From Spirochaetota bacterium (lineage in GTDB: Bacteria; Spirochaetota; JAGLSM01; JAKPMW01): a stretch of 56,906 nt of DNA. Shown in pieces: positions 18,494 to 27,585 of the stretch. Where the stretch lies: positions 1-56,906 of the forward strand of contig JAITCI010000012.1 in assembly GCA_031283155.1 (NCBI GenBank), written 5' to 3'. The translations under genes were made by a program, and so were the position numbers. The notes below the pieces were generated by a model, which did not search any database, was not told the DNA's origin, and was given only the letters and a program-made list of their open reading frames with translations. Positions within the stretch are counted from its first letter, which is position 1, and every line of letters begins with the position of its first letter.

Positions 18494-19338
18494 TGCGGGT
18501 AATAGACGCCGCCGCCGAGCTTCGCGCGCTCTCGCGGGAGTGGCGGCGGGAGGGGCGGCGGGTTGCGCTTGTACCCACCATGGGCGCGCTGCATGAGGGG
18601 CATTTGTCACTCGTCCGGATCGCGCAGACGGAGGGCGCGCGGGTTATCGTGACGATCTACGTGAACCCAACGCAGTTTTCGCCGAGCGAGGATCTCGCGG
18701 CCTACCCGCGCACCCTTGATCGGGATTGCGCGCTGCTCAATGATTTGGGCGTGGATGCGGTTTTTGCGCCCAAAAGAGATATGTATCTTCCCGATCATAC
18801 AACCTGGGTGACGGTCGATGGCTTGACTACAGGGCTTTGCGGCGCTTCGCGTCCAACGCATTTTCGCGGAGTGACGACTATCGTCGCCAAGCTCCTGCAT
18901 ATCGCGGAACCGGATATCGCTGTTTTTGGGCAAAAGGATTACCAGCAGGCCAGGGTCATCGAGCGTATGATGCGCGATATGGATTTTCCCGTTGTCATCC
19001 GCGTCGGGCCGATTGTGCGCGAAGCGGACGGGCTTGCCATGAGTTCGCGCAATCGTTTTCTTTCACCGGAGGATCGCGCGGCGGCGCGCGTACTCTCGCG
19101 GACGCTTTTCGCCTGCTCTGATCGCGCGCGGGCGGGCGCTTCCCTTGCGGAACTATGCGCGTTTCTGGATGCTTCACTCGCGGATCGCGCGCGCGGCGAA
19201 CTCGATTACGCGGTCATCGCGCACCCCGCAACGCTCGGGGAGATTCGCGATCTCTCGGAAGGGGCGCTGATTGCGCTGGCGATGCGCTTTGGTTCCGCGC
19301 GGCTTATCGATAATATTCTGATCGAGCCGCAAAAATGA
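18493..19338 (+). CDS. panC: Pantothenate synthetase
   Basis: ATP-dependent ligation of pantoate and beta-alanine. Motifs of the family are all present: VPTMGALHEGHLSLV, FGQKDYQQ and MSSRNRFLSPEDR. About 281 residues. Two adjacent starts are possible, GTG at 18490 and ATG at 18493; the second has GGAGACC at a better distance and is used here. With panB it gives two consecutive steps of the pathway. panD and panE are not in the window. Confidence 0.95.
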   Translation: MRVIDAAAELRALSREWRREGRRVALVPTMGALHEGHLSLVRIAQTEGARVIVTIYVNPTQFSPSEDLAAYPRTLDRDCALLNDLGVDAVFAPKRDMYLPDHTTWVTVDGLTTGLCGASRPTHFRGVTTIVAKLLHIAEPDIAVFGQKDYQQARVIERMMRDMDFPVVIRVGPIVREADGLAMSSRNRFLSPEDRAAARVLSRTLFACSDRARAGASLAELCAFLDASLADRARGELDYAVIAHPATLGEIRDLSEGALIALAMRFGSARLIDNILIEPQK

Positions 19339-19354
19339 CAGGGAGAGCAGATTT

Positions 19355-20101
19355 GTGATGGAAACGCAGGAACGCGCCGGGTATCAGATACGCACGCCTC
19401 TTTTTGAGGGGCCGCTCGACCTGCTGCTCCAGCTTGTGCGCCGCTACGAGATCAATATCTACGACATTCCGATTACGCTCATTACCGAGCAATTTATGCA
19501 ATACATCGCCCTCATGGAAAGGCTCGATCTCGAGATCGCCTCGGAATTTATCGTGATGGCGGCGCACCTCTGCGTGATTAAATCGCGGATGCTCTTGCCG
19601 CATGAAGCCGGGGATGACGATGACGAAGATCCGCGCTCGGAGCTTGTCGCGCAGCTTCTCGAGTATCAGAAATTCAAGGCAGCCGCCCAGATCCTCGAAG
19701 AGAGCGAAGGCATCTCCCTCGCGATCCTCGAGCGCCGCGCGGGGCAGATAGTTTTTGATTTTCCCGGCGATGAAAATAACTGGGTGGACGTCAAGCTCTT
19801 CGATCTCGTTGGGGCGTTCTCGCGTATCATGGCGCGGGCAGCGCCTGCAACTCCGGCGTACCCCGAGTTCCGGGATTTCGAGGACGATTACGATCCCGAG
19901 GAGAAGGTCGCCCAGATCGCAACCCTGCTGGACATTCGCAATCAGGTTGACTTTGAGGACATCATCACGCCCGGGATGCAGCGCGGTGAAATTATCATTA
20001 TCTTCTTTGCGATTCTGGATATGATTAAGCGCGGGCTGATCCTTGTCCGGCAGCACAGGCTTTTCGGGGATATAACGATTCTGAAGCGAGGCGCATTGTG
20101 A
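19355..20101 (+). CDS. scpA: Segregation and condensation protein A (kleisin)
   Basis: Kleisin subunit of the SMC-ScpAB condensin. The N-terminal block IRTPLFEGPLDLLLQLVRRYEINIYDIPI is the SMC neck-binding module, followed by FIVMAAHLCVIKSRMLLP. The C-terminal winged-helix part contains VDFEDIITPG and EIIIIFFAILDMIKRGLI, which bind the SMC head. 248 residues from GTG 19355; ATG 19358 is equally possible. Overlaps scpB (GTGA). Confidence 0.95.
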   Translation: MMETQERAGYQIRTPLFEGPLDLLLQLVRRYEINIYDIPITLITEQFMQYIALMERLDLEIASEFIVMAAHLCVIKSRMLLPHEAGDDDDEDPRSELVAQLLEYQKFKAAAQILEESEGISLAILERRAGQIVFDFPGDENNWVDVKLFDLVGAFSRIMARAAPATPAYPEFRDFEDDYDPEEKVAQIATLLDIRNQVDFEDIITPGMQRGEIIIIFFAILDMIKRGLILVRQHRLFGDITILKRGAL

Positions 20102-20637
20102 GCAGGGACGAAAAAAAGGCGCTTCTCGAGGCTCTCTTATTTCTGGAGGGCGATGGACTCGACTCCGCGCGGCTTATGGCTCATACCGGTTTTGAGCAGG
20201 AGGAGCTTGCCGATCTCCTGGCGGAGCTTAAGTCCGAGTACGAGGTTCGGTCAAGCGGTATCGAGATAGCGGAAGCAGCCGGTCTGTACCAGATGCGGGC
20301 GCATCCGCGCTTCAGCCTGGCTCTGGCGCGCGTATTCGGCGCGAAAAGCACAAACAAACTTTCCCGAACCTCGATGGAAGTTCTCGCGATTGTCGCCTAT
20401 AAACAGCCGATCACGAAGGCCGAAATAGAAGAGATACGCGGGGTATCCTCCGAGTATGCCATCAAGACCCTGCTCGAAAAGGATCTCGTCAGCGTCGCGA
20501 GCCGCCGTGACTCGCCCGGAAAGCCACTACAGTTTTCAACCACGAAAAATTTCCTGAAGGTCTTTGGCTTAACCACGATTCGGGATCTCCCGAAATTGCG
20601 CGAACTCAAGGAGCTTGAATTTGAGATCAGAGACTAG
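20098..20637 (+). CDS. scpB: Segregation and condensation protein B
   Basis: Partner of ScpA in condensin: two winged-helix domains that form a dimer. Typical segments: LLEALLFLEGDGLD, LSRTSMEVLAIVAYKQPITKAEIEEIRGV and LVSVASRRDSPGKPLQFSTTKNFL in the second domain. 179 residues; GTG start overlapping scpA by 4 bases. Confidence 0.95.
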   Translation: MSRDEKKALLEALLFLEGDGLDSARLMAHTGFEQEELADLLAELKSEYEVRSSGIEIAEAAGLYQMRAHPRFSLALARVFGAKSTNKLSRTSMEVLAIVAYKQPITKAEIEEIRGVSSEYAIKTLLEKDLVSVASRRDSPGKPLQFSTTKNFLKVFGLTTIRDLPKLRELKELEFEIRD

Positions 20638-20792
20638 AACACGGAAGTTCTATCCCGCGCGAAGCGTGCAAGGCAAGCAGCGGCAAGGATGTACGCTCTT
20701 TCCCGCGCTTTTGGGCATTACCCCGCAGGGCACAGGCCGTACCCGCGCGGGACACTCCCATCCGGGTCGTAGGCGAGGGGCGAGAGGCTAGT
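20638..20792. other. Spacer between scpB and cmk with repeat-like character
   Basis: 155 bases interrupt an otherwise gap-free operon. The sequence contains GC-rich blocks (CCCGCGCGAAGCG, GTACCCGCGCGGGAC) that can fold, and no gene. It looks like another inserted or decayed interspersed element. The last bases include GGCGAGGGGCGAGAGG, a possible ribosome-binding region for cmk. Confidence 0.4.
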
Positions 20793-21458
20793 ATGCGTGA
20801 GCGCGCGGTGATTGCGATAGATGGTCCGGCGGGCGTCGGCAAGAGTACCCTTGCGCGGCGGATCGCCGCAGAGCTGGGATACGTCTATATCGATACGGGC
20901 GCGATGTACCGCGCCATCACCCTGCGTATCCTGCAGGGCGCGATTGATTATCACGACAGCGCCGCGATCCGCGCTCTTCTGGATATTGTCCATATTTCGT
21001 TTGATCCGGAAGGCAAAATTTTCCTTGACGGAATGGATGTATCTGATACACTGAGGTCTGCCGAGGTCAATGCGCTTGTTTCCCAGGTGGCAAGCCTTCC
21101 CGAGGTACGCGAGCGGATGCAGGCTCTGCAGCGGGAGATCGGGAAGGACGGCGGGGCTGTTCTTGACGGGCGGGATATCGGGAGCGCGGTCTTTCCCGAC
21201 GCCGAAGTCAAGTTTTATCTCGACGCTTCCATAGAGGAGCGCGCGCGGCGGCGTTTATCTGACGGCAAGGAAAGCGTGTTTGTGGAGCTTGAAGCAATAA
21301 AAAACGATCTTGCCCGCCGTGATACAGCCGACAAAGAACGCGCGCACAGTCCGCTTGTCCAAACGAAAGATGCAATTTATATTGATACATCAGGGATGGT
21401 AATTGAGAATGTGCTTGAGGTAATGCTCAGGTATATTTCCGGCCGTTCCGTCGGATAA
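20793..21458 (+). CDS. cmk: Cytidylate kinase
   Basis: Phosphorylates CMP/dCMP. P-loop [17 protein letters not shown] at the N-terminus, then [32 protein letters not shown] and the lid segment [10 protein letters not shown]. 221 residues. Followed by rpsA after 14 bases: the cmk-rpsA pairing is widespread in bacteria. Confidence 0.95.
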   Translation: MRERAVIAIDGPAGVGKSTLARRIAAELGYVYIDTGAMYRAITLRILQGAIDYHDSAAIRALLDIVHISFDPEGKIFLDGMDVSDTLRSAEVNALVSQVASLPEVRERMQALQREIGKDGGAVLDGRDIGSAVFPDAEVKFYLDASIEERARRRLSDGKESVFVELEAIKNDLARRDTADKERAHSPLVQTKDAIYIDTSGMVIENVLEVMLRYISGRSVG

Positions 21459-21472
21459 GCAAGGAGTCTCTT

Positions 21473-23128
21473 TTGGAAGACATGGCAGGCTTTGATCCTT
21501 TGGCGGAACTCTCCAGTTCCGCACCGCAGGATCTGCATAAGGGACTGATCGTCCATGGACTTGTTGTGCAGATTGATGACGCCTATGTGTGGGTGGACGT
21601 CGATTCAAAGTCCGAGGGGCGCGTTCCCCGCGAGGAATTTGCTTCTCTCCCCAAAGAGGGAGAAACAATCATCGTCAGGTATGAGCGGAGCGAGGAGGGC
21701 ATTCCCCTCTTTTCGCACAAGCTCGCCGCGATTGAAACCCTGCGCCATGATCTGAAACGCGCCTTTGCCGAGGGAACGGTGATGCGCGGCAAGGTTGTAC
21801 GCGAGGCAAAGGGCGGGATGCGTGTGGATTTTGGCGGCATTGAGGGCTATGCCCCGATGCGCCTTTTGGATATTCGTTCAGCGCAGTCCCCGGAGCATTA
21901 TATCGGGCAGGAATTCGATTTTAAGGTCATCGAGTTTTCGCAGGGGCAGCGCGGGCGCAACTCCCTCTCCATAGTGGTATCACGCCGCGAATTGCTCGAG
22001 ACCCAGCGCGAAGAGAAAATTGGGGAGATATTTGAGCAGCATAAGGTAGGCGACGTTGTTGAGGGCGTTGTCCGCAATATCACAAAAAATGGAGTATTTG
22101 TCGACATCGGCGGGTTTGACGGGCTTATCCGCTTTGATGATCTCACCTGGAAGCGCGGCGCGAATTCCCGCGAAATAGTGCATCCAAATGATACACTCAG
22201 GGTGAAGATCGTCCAGATGGATTCCGCGACCAAAAGGGTCGGTCTCTCCCTGAAGGATATGACCGAGAACCCCTTTGATCAATTCTGCCAGGATCTGCAT
22301 CCGGGTGATGAACTCGCCGGGAAAGTGGTAAAACTCGAAAATTTCGGCGCTTTTGTCCGTCTTGCCGATGGGGTTGAGGGGCTTTTGCATATCTCCGAAC
22401 TCTCCTGGACAAAACGCGTCGCGCACCCCAAAGAGATACTGAGCGTTGGGAGCGAGATCCAGGTTAAAATCCTCGCTATCGATTATAAGGAAAAGCGGCT
22501 TTCGCTCAGTTTCCGCCAGCTGCATCAAAATCCCTATGATTCCCTCGAAAAGGACTATGCCGTCAACTCAAGGCATACCGGGCGTATCAGCCGTGTCGCC
22601 GATCCCGGGGTTTTTGTCGAACTTCCGAGCGGAATTGAGGGGCTGGTTCGCAAAGAGGACATAAGCTGGGCGCGCGGCGATCTGGCTTCCAGCTTTGTTC
22701 CCGGGGATATGGTTGAGGTGCGTATTCTCGGCGTTGACGCCAAAAAAAAGAAGATCAGTCTGGGTATCAAGCAGCTCCAGGATAATCCGATAGAGGTATT
22801 TGCTTTCAACCACCCGATAGGTTCACGGCTTGAGGGCAAGGTAACGCGCGTCGCCGATTTCGGCGCGTTTGTTGATCTCGGTGCCGGGCTTGAAGGGCTG
22901 ATCCATATCTCCAATCTTTCCGATAAGCGCGTTGATAAGGTGAGTGACGCCGTCAAACCAGGCGATATGGTCGAGGTTAAGGTTATTGAGATCGACGCCG
23001 CGCGGAACACGATCGGGCTGACCATGAAAAATGTGGATCTCGAGAGCGTGAATGCTTCCCGCGAAGAGGCATCCGGTACATTCCGGCTTGGGAATTTATT
23101 TGACCTCTCCGGCTTTTCTGAGCGATAA
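21473..23128 (+). CDS. rpsA: 30S ribosomal protein S1
   Basis: Binds mRNA on the 30S subunit. Six S1 (OB-fold) domains can be followed, at roughly residues 20-90, 110-175, 190-260, 280-345, 365-430 and 450-520. They carry repeated signatures such as [33 protein letters not shown] and [17 protein letters not shown]. 551 residues. The start is TTG at 21473 with AAGGAG 6 bases upstream; the ATG at 21482 is too far from that site. Last ribosomal gene of the cluster. Confidence 0.95.
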   Translation: MEDMAGFDPLAELSSSAPQDLHKGLIVHGLVVQIDDAYVWVDVDSKSEGRVPREEFASLPKEGETIIVRYERSEEGIPLFSHKLAAIETLRHDLKRAFAEGTVMRGKVVREAKGGMRVDFGGIEGYAPMRLLDIRSAQSPEHYIGQEFDFKVIEFSQGQRGRNSLSIVVSRRELLETQREEKIGEIFEQHKVGDVVEGVVRNITKNGVFVDIGGFDGLIRFDDLTWKRGANSREIVHPNDTLRVKIVQMDSATKRVGLSLKDMTENPFDQFCQDLHPGDELAGKVVKLENFGAFVRLADGVEGLLHISELSWTKRVAHPKEILSVGSEIQVKILAIDYKEKRLSLSFRQLHQNPYDSLEKDYAVNSRHTGRISRVADPGVFVELPSGIEGLVRKEDISWARGDLASSFVPGDMVEVRILGVDAKKKKISLGIKQLQDNPIEVFAFNHPIGSRLEGKVTRVADFGAFVDLGAGLEGLIHISNLSDKRVDKVSDAVKPGDMVEVKVIEIDAARNTIGLTMKNVDLESVNASREEASGTFRLGNLFDLSGFSER

Positions 23129-23140
23129 CAGGGGATAGGT

Positions 23141-23839
23141 ATGCCGGTAAAACAAAACCTGGGGAGTTTCAGCGAGGATTTCCTGATTGATCTTGTTGTC
23201 AGAACAAGACATTTTTTGGTTCGCAATAAAAAAACGGTTATTCTCTCGATTATCATAACTGTCGCTGTTTTGTTATTCATCGTGATGCGCGTATTGGATA
23301 CCAAAAAGGCCGAAGAAGAGGCTTCCGTCGCTTTCGAGCGCATTGCGCTTGTTTTTCAGAGGCCTGATTTAAGAGAGCATATCGGCGATATTGAAAAACA
23401 GCTGGACGACATAATCAAAAAATGGCCCGGAACATTGGGCGCAGCCCGCGCGGCTCTGCGTATGGGGCATATGCGCTATTCACTCGAAAACTATGCGGCG
23501 GCGATGGAAGATTTCGCCAGGGTTTCCGGGTATAGTTCTTCGATGTATCTCTATCCTGCGGGTCTTTTGGGGATTGCCAACTGCCATGAGCAAACCGGAA
23601 ATATAGAATCCGCGCTGGAAACCTATTCCCGAATTGAGGTACTTAACCCTGATTTTGGATTTAAAAATCTGGCGCGTCTTGGGAAGGCGCGCTGTCTCGG
23701 ACTCAAAGGGGATTTTCAGGGGGCAAGGCAGGCGCTGGAGAATGTCCGCCAGGATCATTCCCCGCATACCGAGCAGGCTGAACAGATTCTGGTTTGGCTT
23801 GAAGGGCTTCAGGAACGCTCTCTCCTCCCGGGAAATTGA
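23141..23839 (+). CDS. Membrane-anchored TPR protein
   Basis: A cytoplasmic segment with RTRHFLVRNKK is followed by a membrane helix (TVILSIIITVAVLLFIVMRVL, residues about 32-52) and a periplasmic or surface domain. That domain has TPR-like helices, for example AARAALRMGHMRYSLENYAAAMEDF, GLLGIANCHEQTGNIESALETYSRI and GKARCLGLKGDFQGARQAL. The arrangement is that of YfgM-like proteins, which assist envelope protein folding; that assignment is inference. 232 residues; GGGATAGGT precedes the ATG. Confidence 0.75.
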   Translation: MPVKQNLGSFSEDFLIDLVVRTRHFLVRNKKTVILSIIITVAVLLFIVMRVLDTKKAEEEASVAFERIALVFQRPDLREHIGDIEKQLDDIIKKWPGTLGAARAALRMGHMRYSLENYAAAMEDFARVSGYSSSMYLYPAGLLGIANCHEQTGNIESALETYSRIEVLNPDFGFKNLARLGKARCLGLKGDFQGARQALENVRQDHSPHTEQAEQILVWLEGLQERSLLPGN

Positions 23840-23842
23840 TCC

Positions 23843-25126
23843 ATGCGTCGCCTCAGTCTCCGGGAAGCGCGGCAGCTCTTCAGGCGGAGATCCTGGAAAT
23901 TTTTTCAAAACCCCGAAACAAGCAAAATTGTAAGTGAAATCATTGCCGCTGTCCGCGAACGCGGAGATGAGGCGCTTCTGTCGTATACCGGGCGCTTCGA
24001 TCATATTGCGCTTGCCCCGGGAACCATGCGGGTGCGGGATGAGGAATTTGAATCCGCCCGGGCGCGGGTAGAAAATACTCCGCTCGGGGCGGCGCTTCGT
24101 CATGCTTATGCGCGCATTTACAATTTCCACCATGCTCAACTTGAGAAAACCTGGCTTACGCACACCCCCGGATGTATTCTGGGGCAGCTCGTCACCGCTT
24201 TGGATTCCTGCGGACTCTATGTGCCGGGAGGGAAGGCGTCGTATCCATCCACGGTACTCATGAATGCCATTCCTGCCCTGATAGCCGGAGTTCCGCGCAG
24301 GGTGATCTGTTCGCCCGCAGGACAAATAAGCGACGCCGTACTCTATGCCGCTTTGCTCTGCGGGATACGCGAGTTCTGGAAGGTTGGCGGCGCACAGGCG
24401 ATAGCGGCGCTCGCATTCGGAACCGAATCGATAGAACCGGTCGCCAAGATAACGGGGCCGGGCAATAAATTTGTGACCGAAGCCAAACGCCAGGTGTATG
24501 GCATGGTTTCAATCGATATGCTGGCCGGACCCTCGGAGATCATGATCTATGCGGACGAAACCTCCGACCCGAGGTATATCGCGCGCGATCTCCTCTCGCA
24601 GGCGGAGCATGATGAGGACGCCTCCTCGATCCTGATCTCTTCTTCTCCCGAATTGCTGGATCGCGTGGATGTATATCTTGCGGTGCATATCGCCGGCGCT
24701 GAGAGAAAAGACATTATCGAAAATTCGATCTCCAAAAATGCCTATGCTCTCTATGTTCATGACAAAGCCGAGGCCTGGGAGATCATCAATCTCTTTGCGC
24801 CGGAGCATCTTGAGGTACTCGCGTCCTGTTCGCTGGAAGAGGTGCTGGGTGCCGTACAGAATGCCGGCGCGATCTTTTTCGGGCATTATTCTCCGGAGCC
24901 GCTTGGGGATTATATAGCGGGACCGAACCACACTCTGCCCACGCTTGGGTGCGCGCGTTTTGCATCGCCCCTGGGGGTATACGATTTCATCAAGCGATCC
25001 AGCGTAATTTCTGCCGGCAGGTCTTTTTGCCGCGAACTGATACCGGATGCGGCATTGATTGCGCGCAACGAAGGACTCTGTGCGCACGAGGCCAGCCTTC
25101 GTGTGCGGGAAAGCGGGGAGGGATGA
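23843..25126 (+). CDS. hisD: Histidinol dehydrogenase
   Basis: Last two oxidations of histidine synthesis, from histidinol to histidine with NAD. Motifs: YVPGGKASYPSTVLMNAIPA, ITGPGNKFVTEAKRQVYG, MLAGPSEIMIYADE, LLSQAEHDEDASSILIS, FAPEHLEV and GPNHTLPT. 427 residues. hisB follows by a 1-base overlap, so the his genes are coupled. Confidence 0.96.
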   Translation: MRRLSLREARQLFRRRSWKFFQNPETSKIVSEIIAAVRERGDEALLSYTGRFDHIALAPGTMRVRDEEFESARARVENTPLGAALRHAYARIYNFHHAQLEKTWLTHTPGCILGQLVTALDSCGLYVPGGKASYPSTVLMNAIPALIAGVPRRVICSPAGQISDAVLYAALLCGIREFWKVGGAQAIAALAFGTESIEPVAKITGPGNKFVTEAKRQVYGMVSIDMLAGPSEIMIYADETSDPRYIARDLLSQAEHDEDASSILISSSPELLDRVDVYLAVHIAGAERKDIIENSISKNAYALYVHDKAEAWEIINLFAPEHLEVLASCSLEEVLGAVQNAGAIFFGHYSPEPLGDYIAGPNHTLPTLGCARFASPLGVYDFIKRSSVISAGRSFCRELIPDAALIARNEGLCAHEASLRVRESGEG

Positions 25127-25710
25127 TGCGGATTGCCGAAATAACCCGAAAAACCAAAGAAACGAATATTACAATCTCCCTCAATCTGGATGGGCAGGGT
25201 AAAGCGGATATAGATGTTCCCTCCGGCTTTTTCCGCCATATGCTCGAACTCTTTACGTTTCATGCGGGCTTTGATATGCGGCTTTCCGCCGCAGGCGACG
25301 CCGATGTGGATCTGCATCATACCGTTGAGGATACCGCAATCTGCATCGGGCAGGCTCTGCGCAAGGCGCTCCGGGAACGCGAGGGGATTCGGCGGTATGG
25401 ATCATTCGTCATCCCCATGGACGAGGCGCGCGCGGCGGTACACCTGGATATATCCGGGCGCCCGTATTGCAAAACAGAAGGAACACTCCCGCGCGGCAAA
25501 TCAGGGGATTTTGAGACGGAACTGCTCCCGGAATTCCTGCGCGCCTTTTCCCAGCATGGGGGGATAACGCTGCATCTGGTCATTGAGGCCGGCGATAACC
25601 TGCACCACATTCTGGAGGCGGTATTCAAGGCGCTCGCGCGGGCTCTGCGCGAAGCGGTTTCGCTTACGGGCGAAGCCGGGGTTCCGTCCACCAAGGGAGC
25701 GCTGGACTGA
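25126..25710 (+). CDS. hisB: Imidazoleglycerol-phosphate dehydratase
   Basis: Dehydrates imidazoleglycerol phosphate. The two metal-binding motifs LHHTVEDTAICIG and DNLHHILEAVFKAL are present, with FFRHMLELFTFHAGFD in front. 194 residues, so it is the monofunctional form without the phosphatase domain. Start at ATG 25126 after GGGGAGGG; an ATG three bases upstream is also possible. An in-frame extension upstream is a shadow of hisD. Confidence 0.95.
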   Translation: MRIAEITRKTKETNITISLNLDGQGKADIDVPSGFFRHMLELFTFHAGFDMRLSAAGDADVDLHHTVEDTAICIGQALRKALREREGIRRYGSFVIPMDEARAAVHLDISGRPYCKTEGTLPRGKSGDFETELLPEFLRAFSQHGGITLHLVIEAGDNLHHILEAVFKALARALREAVSLTGEAGVPSTKGALD

Positions 25711-25714
25711 TGCT

Positions 25715-26446
25715 ATGCTGATCATTCCCGCCATTGATCTTCGGGACGGCAAATGCGTTCGCCTGTACAAGGGCGATTATGCGCAGGAAAAAATCTATGA
25801 CGATAATCCCGCCTCGCGCGCACGTCTCTGGGAAGAGGCAGGTGCCGCGCGTATCCATATTGTGGATCTCGACGCTGCCCGCAGCGGAACAAGCGCGAAT
25901 ATAGAGGCAATCCGCGCTATTCGGGATGCAACGGGCGCGCGGCTTGAATTGGGCGGCGGGATCCGCTCGCGGGAAGACGCCGAACGCATATTCGATCTTG
26001 GCATTGATTATGTGATAATCGGGACAGCCGCATTGCAGAATCCCGGGTTGGTTGAAAATCTCGCGCTGCAATTTCCGGAACGGATACTTCTGGGCGCGGA
26101 CGCGCGGAATGGTATGATTGCGACGCATGGCTGGCAGACCGATTCGGTGCAGGACGTATACGCTTTCGCGCGGGGTTTTACCGATCTGCCTCTCGCCGGC
26201 GTTATCTTTACCGACGTCGATACGGACGGCACCCTGGACGGTCCGAATATCGAAGCCCAAAGGCGCATGGCTTCCTGCATTTCTCTTCCCCTTATCGCGT
26301 CGGGCGGCGTCTCTTCAATGCAGGATATACAGGATCTCGCAAATGCGGGCATTCCCCGGCTCCAGGGAGTTATTGTGGGGCGCGCGGTATATGAGGGGCG
26401 TTTGGATCTGGCGGAGGCTGTGCAGGCCTTCCGTCTCCGGATATAA
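25715..26446 (+). CDS. hisA: Phosphoribosylformimino-5-aminoimidazole carboxamide ribotide isomerase
   Basis: The N-terminal IIPAIDLRDGKCVRLYKGDY contains the catalytic Asp, and the half-barrel motifs LGGGIRSREDAE, VIIGTAAL, IFTDVDTDGTL and ASGGVSS are complete. 243 residues, (beta/alpha)8 barrel. It ends the hisDBA group. hisH, hisF, hisG, hisI and hisC are not in the window, so the pathway must be scattered or completed elsewhere. Confidence 0.95.
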   Translation: MLIIPAIDLRDGKCVRLYKGDYAQEKIYDDNPASRARLWEEAGAARIHIVDLDAARSGTSANIEAIRAIRDATGARLELGGGIRSREDAERIFDLGIDYVIIGTAALQNPGLVENLALQFPERILLGADARNGMIATHGWQTDSVQDVYAFARGFTDLPLAGVIFTDVDTDGTLDGPNIEAQRRMASCISLPLIASGGVSSMQDIQDLANAGIPRLQGVIVGRAVYEGRLDLAEAVQAFRLRI

Positions 26447-26579
26447 GATGTTGAGCTTCTCTCAGCCGCTGCCGAAAATAGGGGTATATCCCTGAAATTG
26501 TTTTCGGCTATAGACCCGCGTTTTTTTTTGTTAAATGTGCTATACTGGGCAGTGAGTTGTTGAGAACGGAGCATCCGCC

Positions 26580-27575
26580 ATGAGTCTGCGAAGGATTTGC
26601 CTTGCCATTATTTTTGTTCTGCTTGGCGCGGCGCAGCTTGTCTCCGCAGAGAATATCCGGGTGGCTATTGTCGATTTCACTTTAACCGAACAATCCCGGA
26701 AAGACGCCCCCGTTCCCTTTTTGGATCAGGTGAATGAGGCTCTGCGTCTCGGATTTGAAAATTCACCGGACTTTGAACTGATTCCGGACAGGGAAGTCCG
26801 CCGCGAATATGAACCTCTGATAGCGCGCTACCGTGTGCAGGATGATCCGCTTCTCTTCAGTCTGGGCAGGCAGCTGCGGGCTGATTATGTTGTTACCGGA
26901 CGGCTTTCTACCGAAAATCCGAATACATTTCAGGTGGCTGCGCGGATGCTGGATATTCGGGGAAACAGGATTCTGCTTCCCATTTCCTTTGAGGGTACCC
27001 GTCGGCTGGGAAATACATTAATGGGAAACCTTGTGGTCAGGGTTGCTTCCAGTCTGCGCCAGAATTTTACCCCCGGACAAAAATCGGGGATGACGGAAAT
27101 CGCAATCGATCTTGAATCAATGTCTTCGGTACCGGAAATGCAGAATCAAGCCGATTCTGGCCGTGTATTCAGTCTGAGCGCCATTGTGTATGGCGGCGCT
27201 TCGTTTGACTCAAAATTCAGCAGTATGAGTTCGCTCGCCGGTCTTGATTTAATTCTTGATATAGAACGCACACATTTTTCGTTTGGCATTGGCGGAGTGG
27301 TTCTTGGCCAATTAACCGTTGATGGCTCATTATTTCTGGAAGCGCATCTGTATGAAAACAATCAAGCCGCCAACTGGCAAATGTACTTCCGCGCAGGCGC
27401 GGGCTTTGTTTATCCGATTGATCCCAGATGGGAAAAGGGGTATAAGGTATCAGCGCTTGTGGGCGCCCGGTATATTGCTTCCAATTTTGTGTTTGACCTT
27501 GGCTTGGGTATTGATTACTATTCTTCACAGAGAAGCGCTTTTTGTCTGAGAACGGGCATCGGGGTTCATTTGTAG
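26580..27575 (+). CDS. Exported protein with TolB-N/CsgG-like domain and probable beta-barrel C-terminus
   Basis: Signal peptide MSLRRICLAIIFVLLGAAQLVSA, cleavage likely before EN. The next 140 residues resemble the domain that assesses 'fold' proteins such as CsgG or TolB-N (VAIVDFTL, then ELIPDREVRREYE, then LGRQLRADYVVTGRL). From about residue 190 the protein turns into alternating aromatic/hydrophobic strands (GLDLILDIERTHFSFGIGGVVL, FRAGAGFVYPID, SALVGARYI) and ends in HL, as outer-membrane barrels do. Its role is unknown. A TATACT box (26541-26546) upstream could be its -10. Confidence 0.6.
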   Translation: MSLRRICLAIIFVLLGAAQLVSAENIRVAIVDFTLTEQSRKDAPVPFLDQVNEALRLGFENSPDFELIPDREVRREYEPLIARYRVQDDPLLFSLGRQLRADYVVTGRLSTENPNTFQVAARMLDIRGNRILLPISFEGTRRLGNTLMGNLVVRVASSLRQNFTPGQKSGMTEIAIDLESMSSVPEMQNQADSGRVFSLSAIVYGGASFDSKFSSMSSLAGLDLILDIERTHFSFGIGGVVLGQLTVDGSLFLEAHLYENNQAANWQMYFRAGAGFVYPIDPRWEKGYKVSALVGARYIASNFVFDLGLGIDYYSSQRSAFCLRTGIGVHL

Positions 27576-27585
27576 GGGGCAAACT

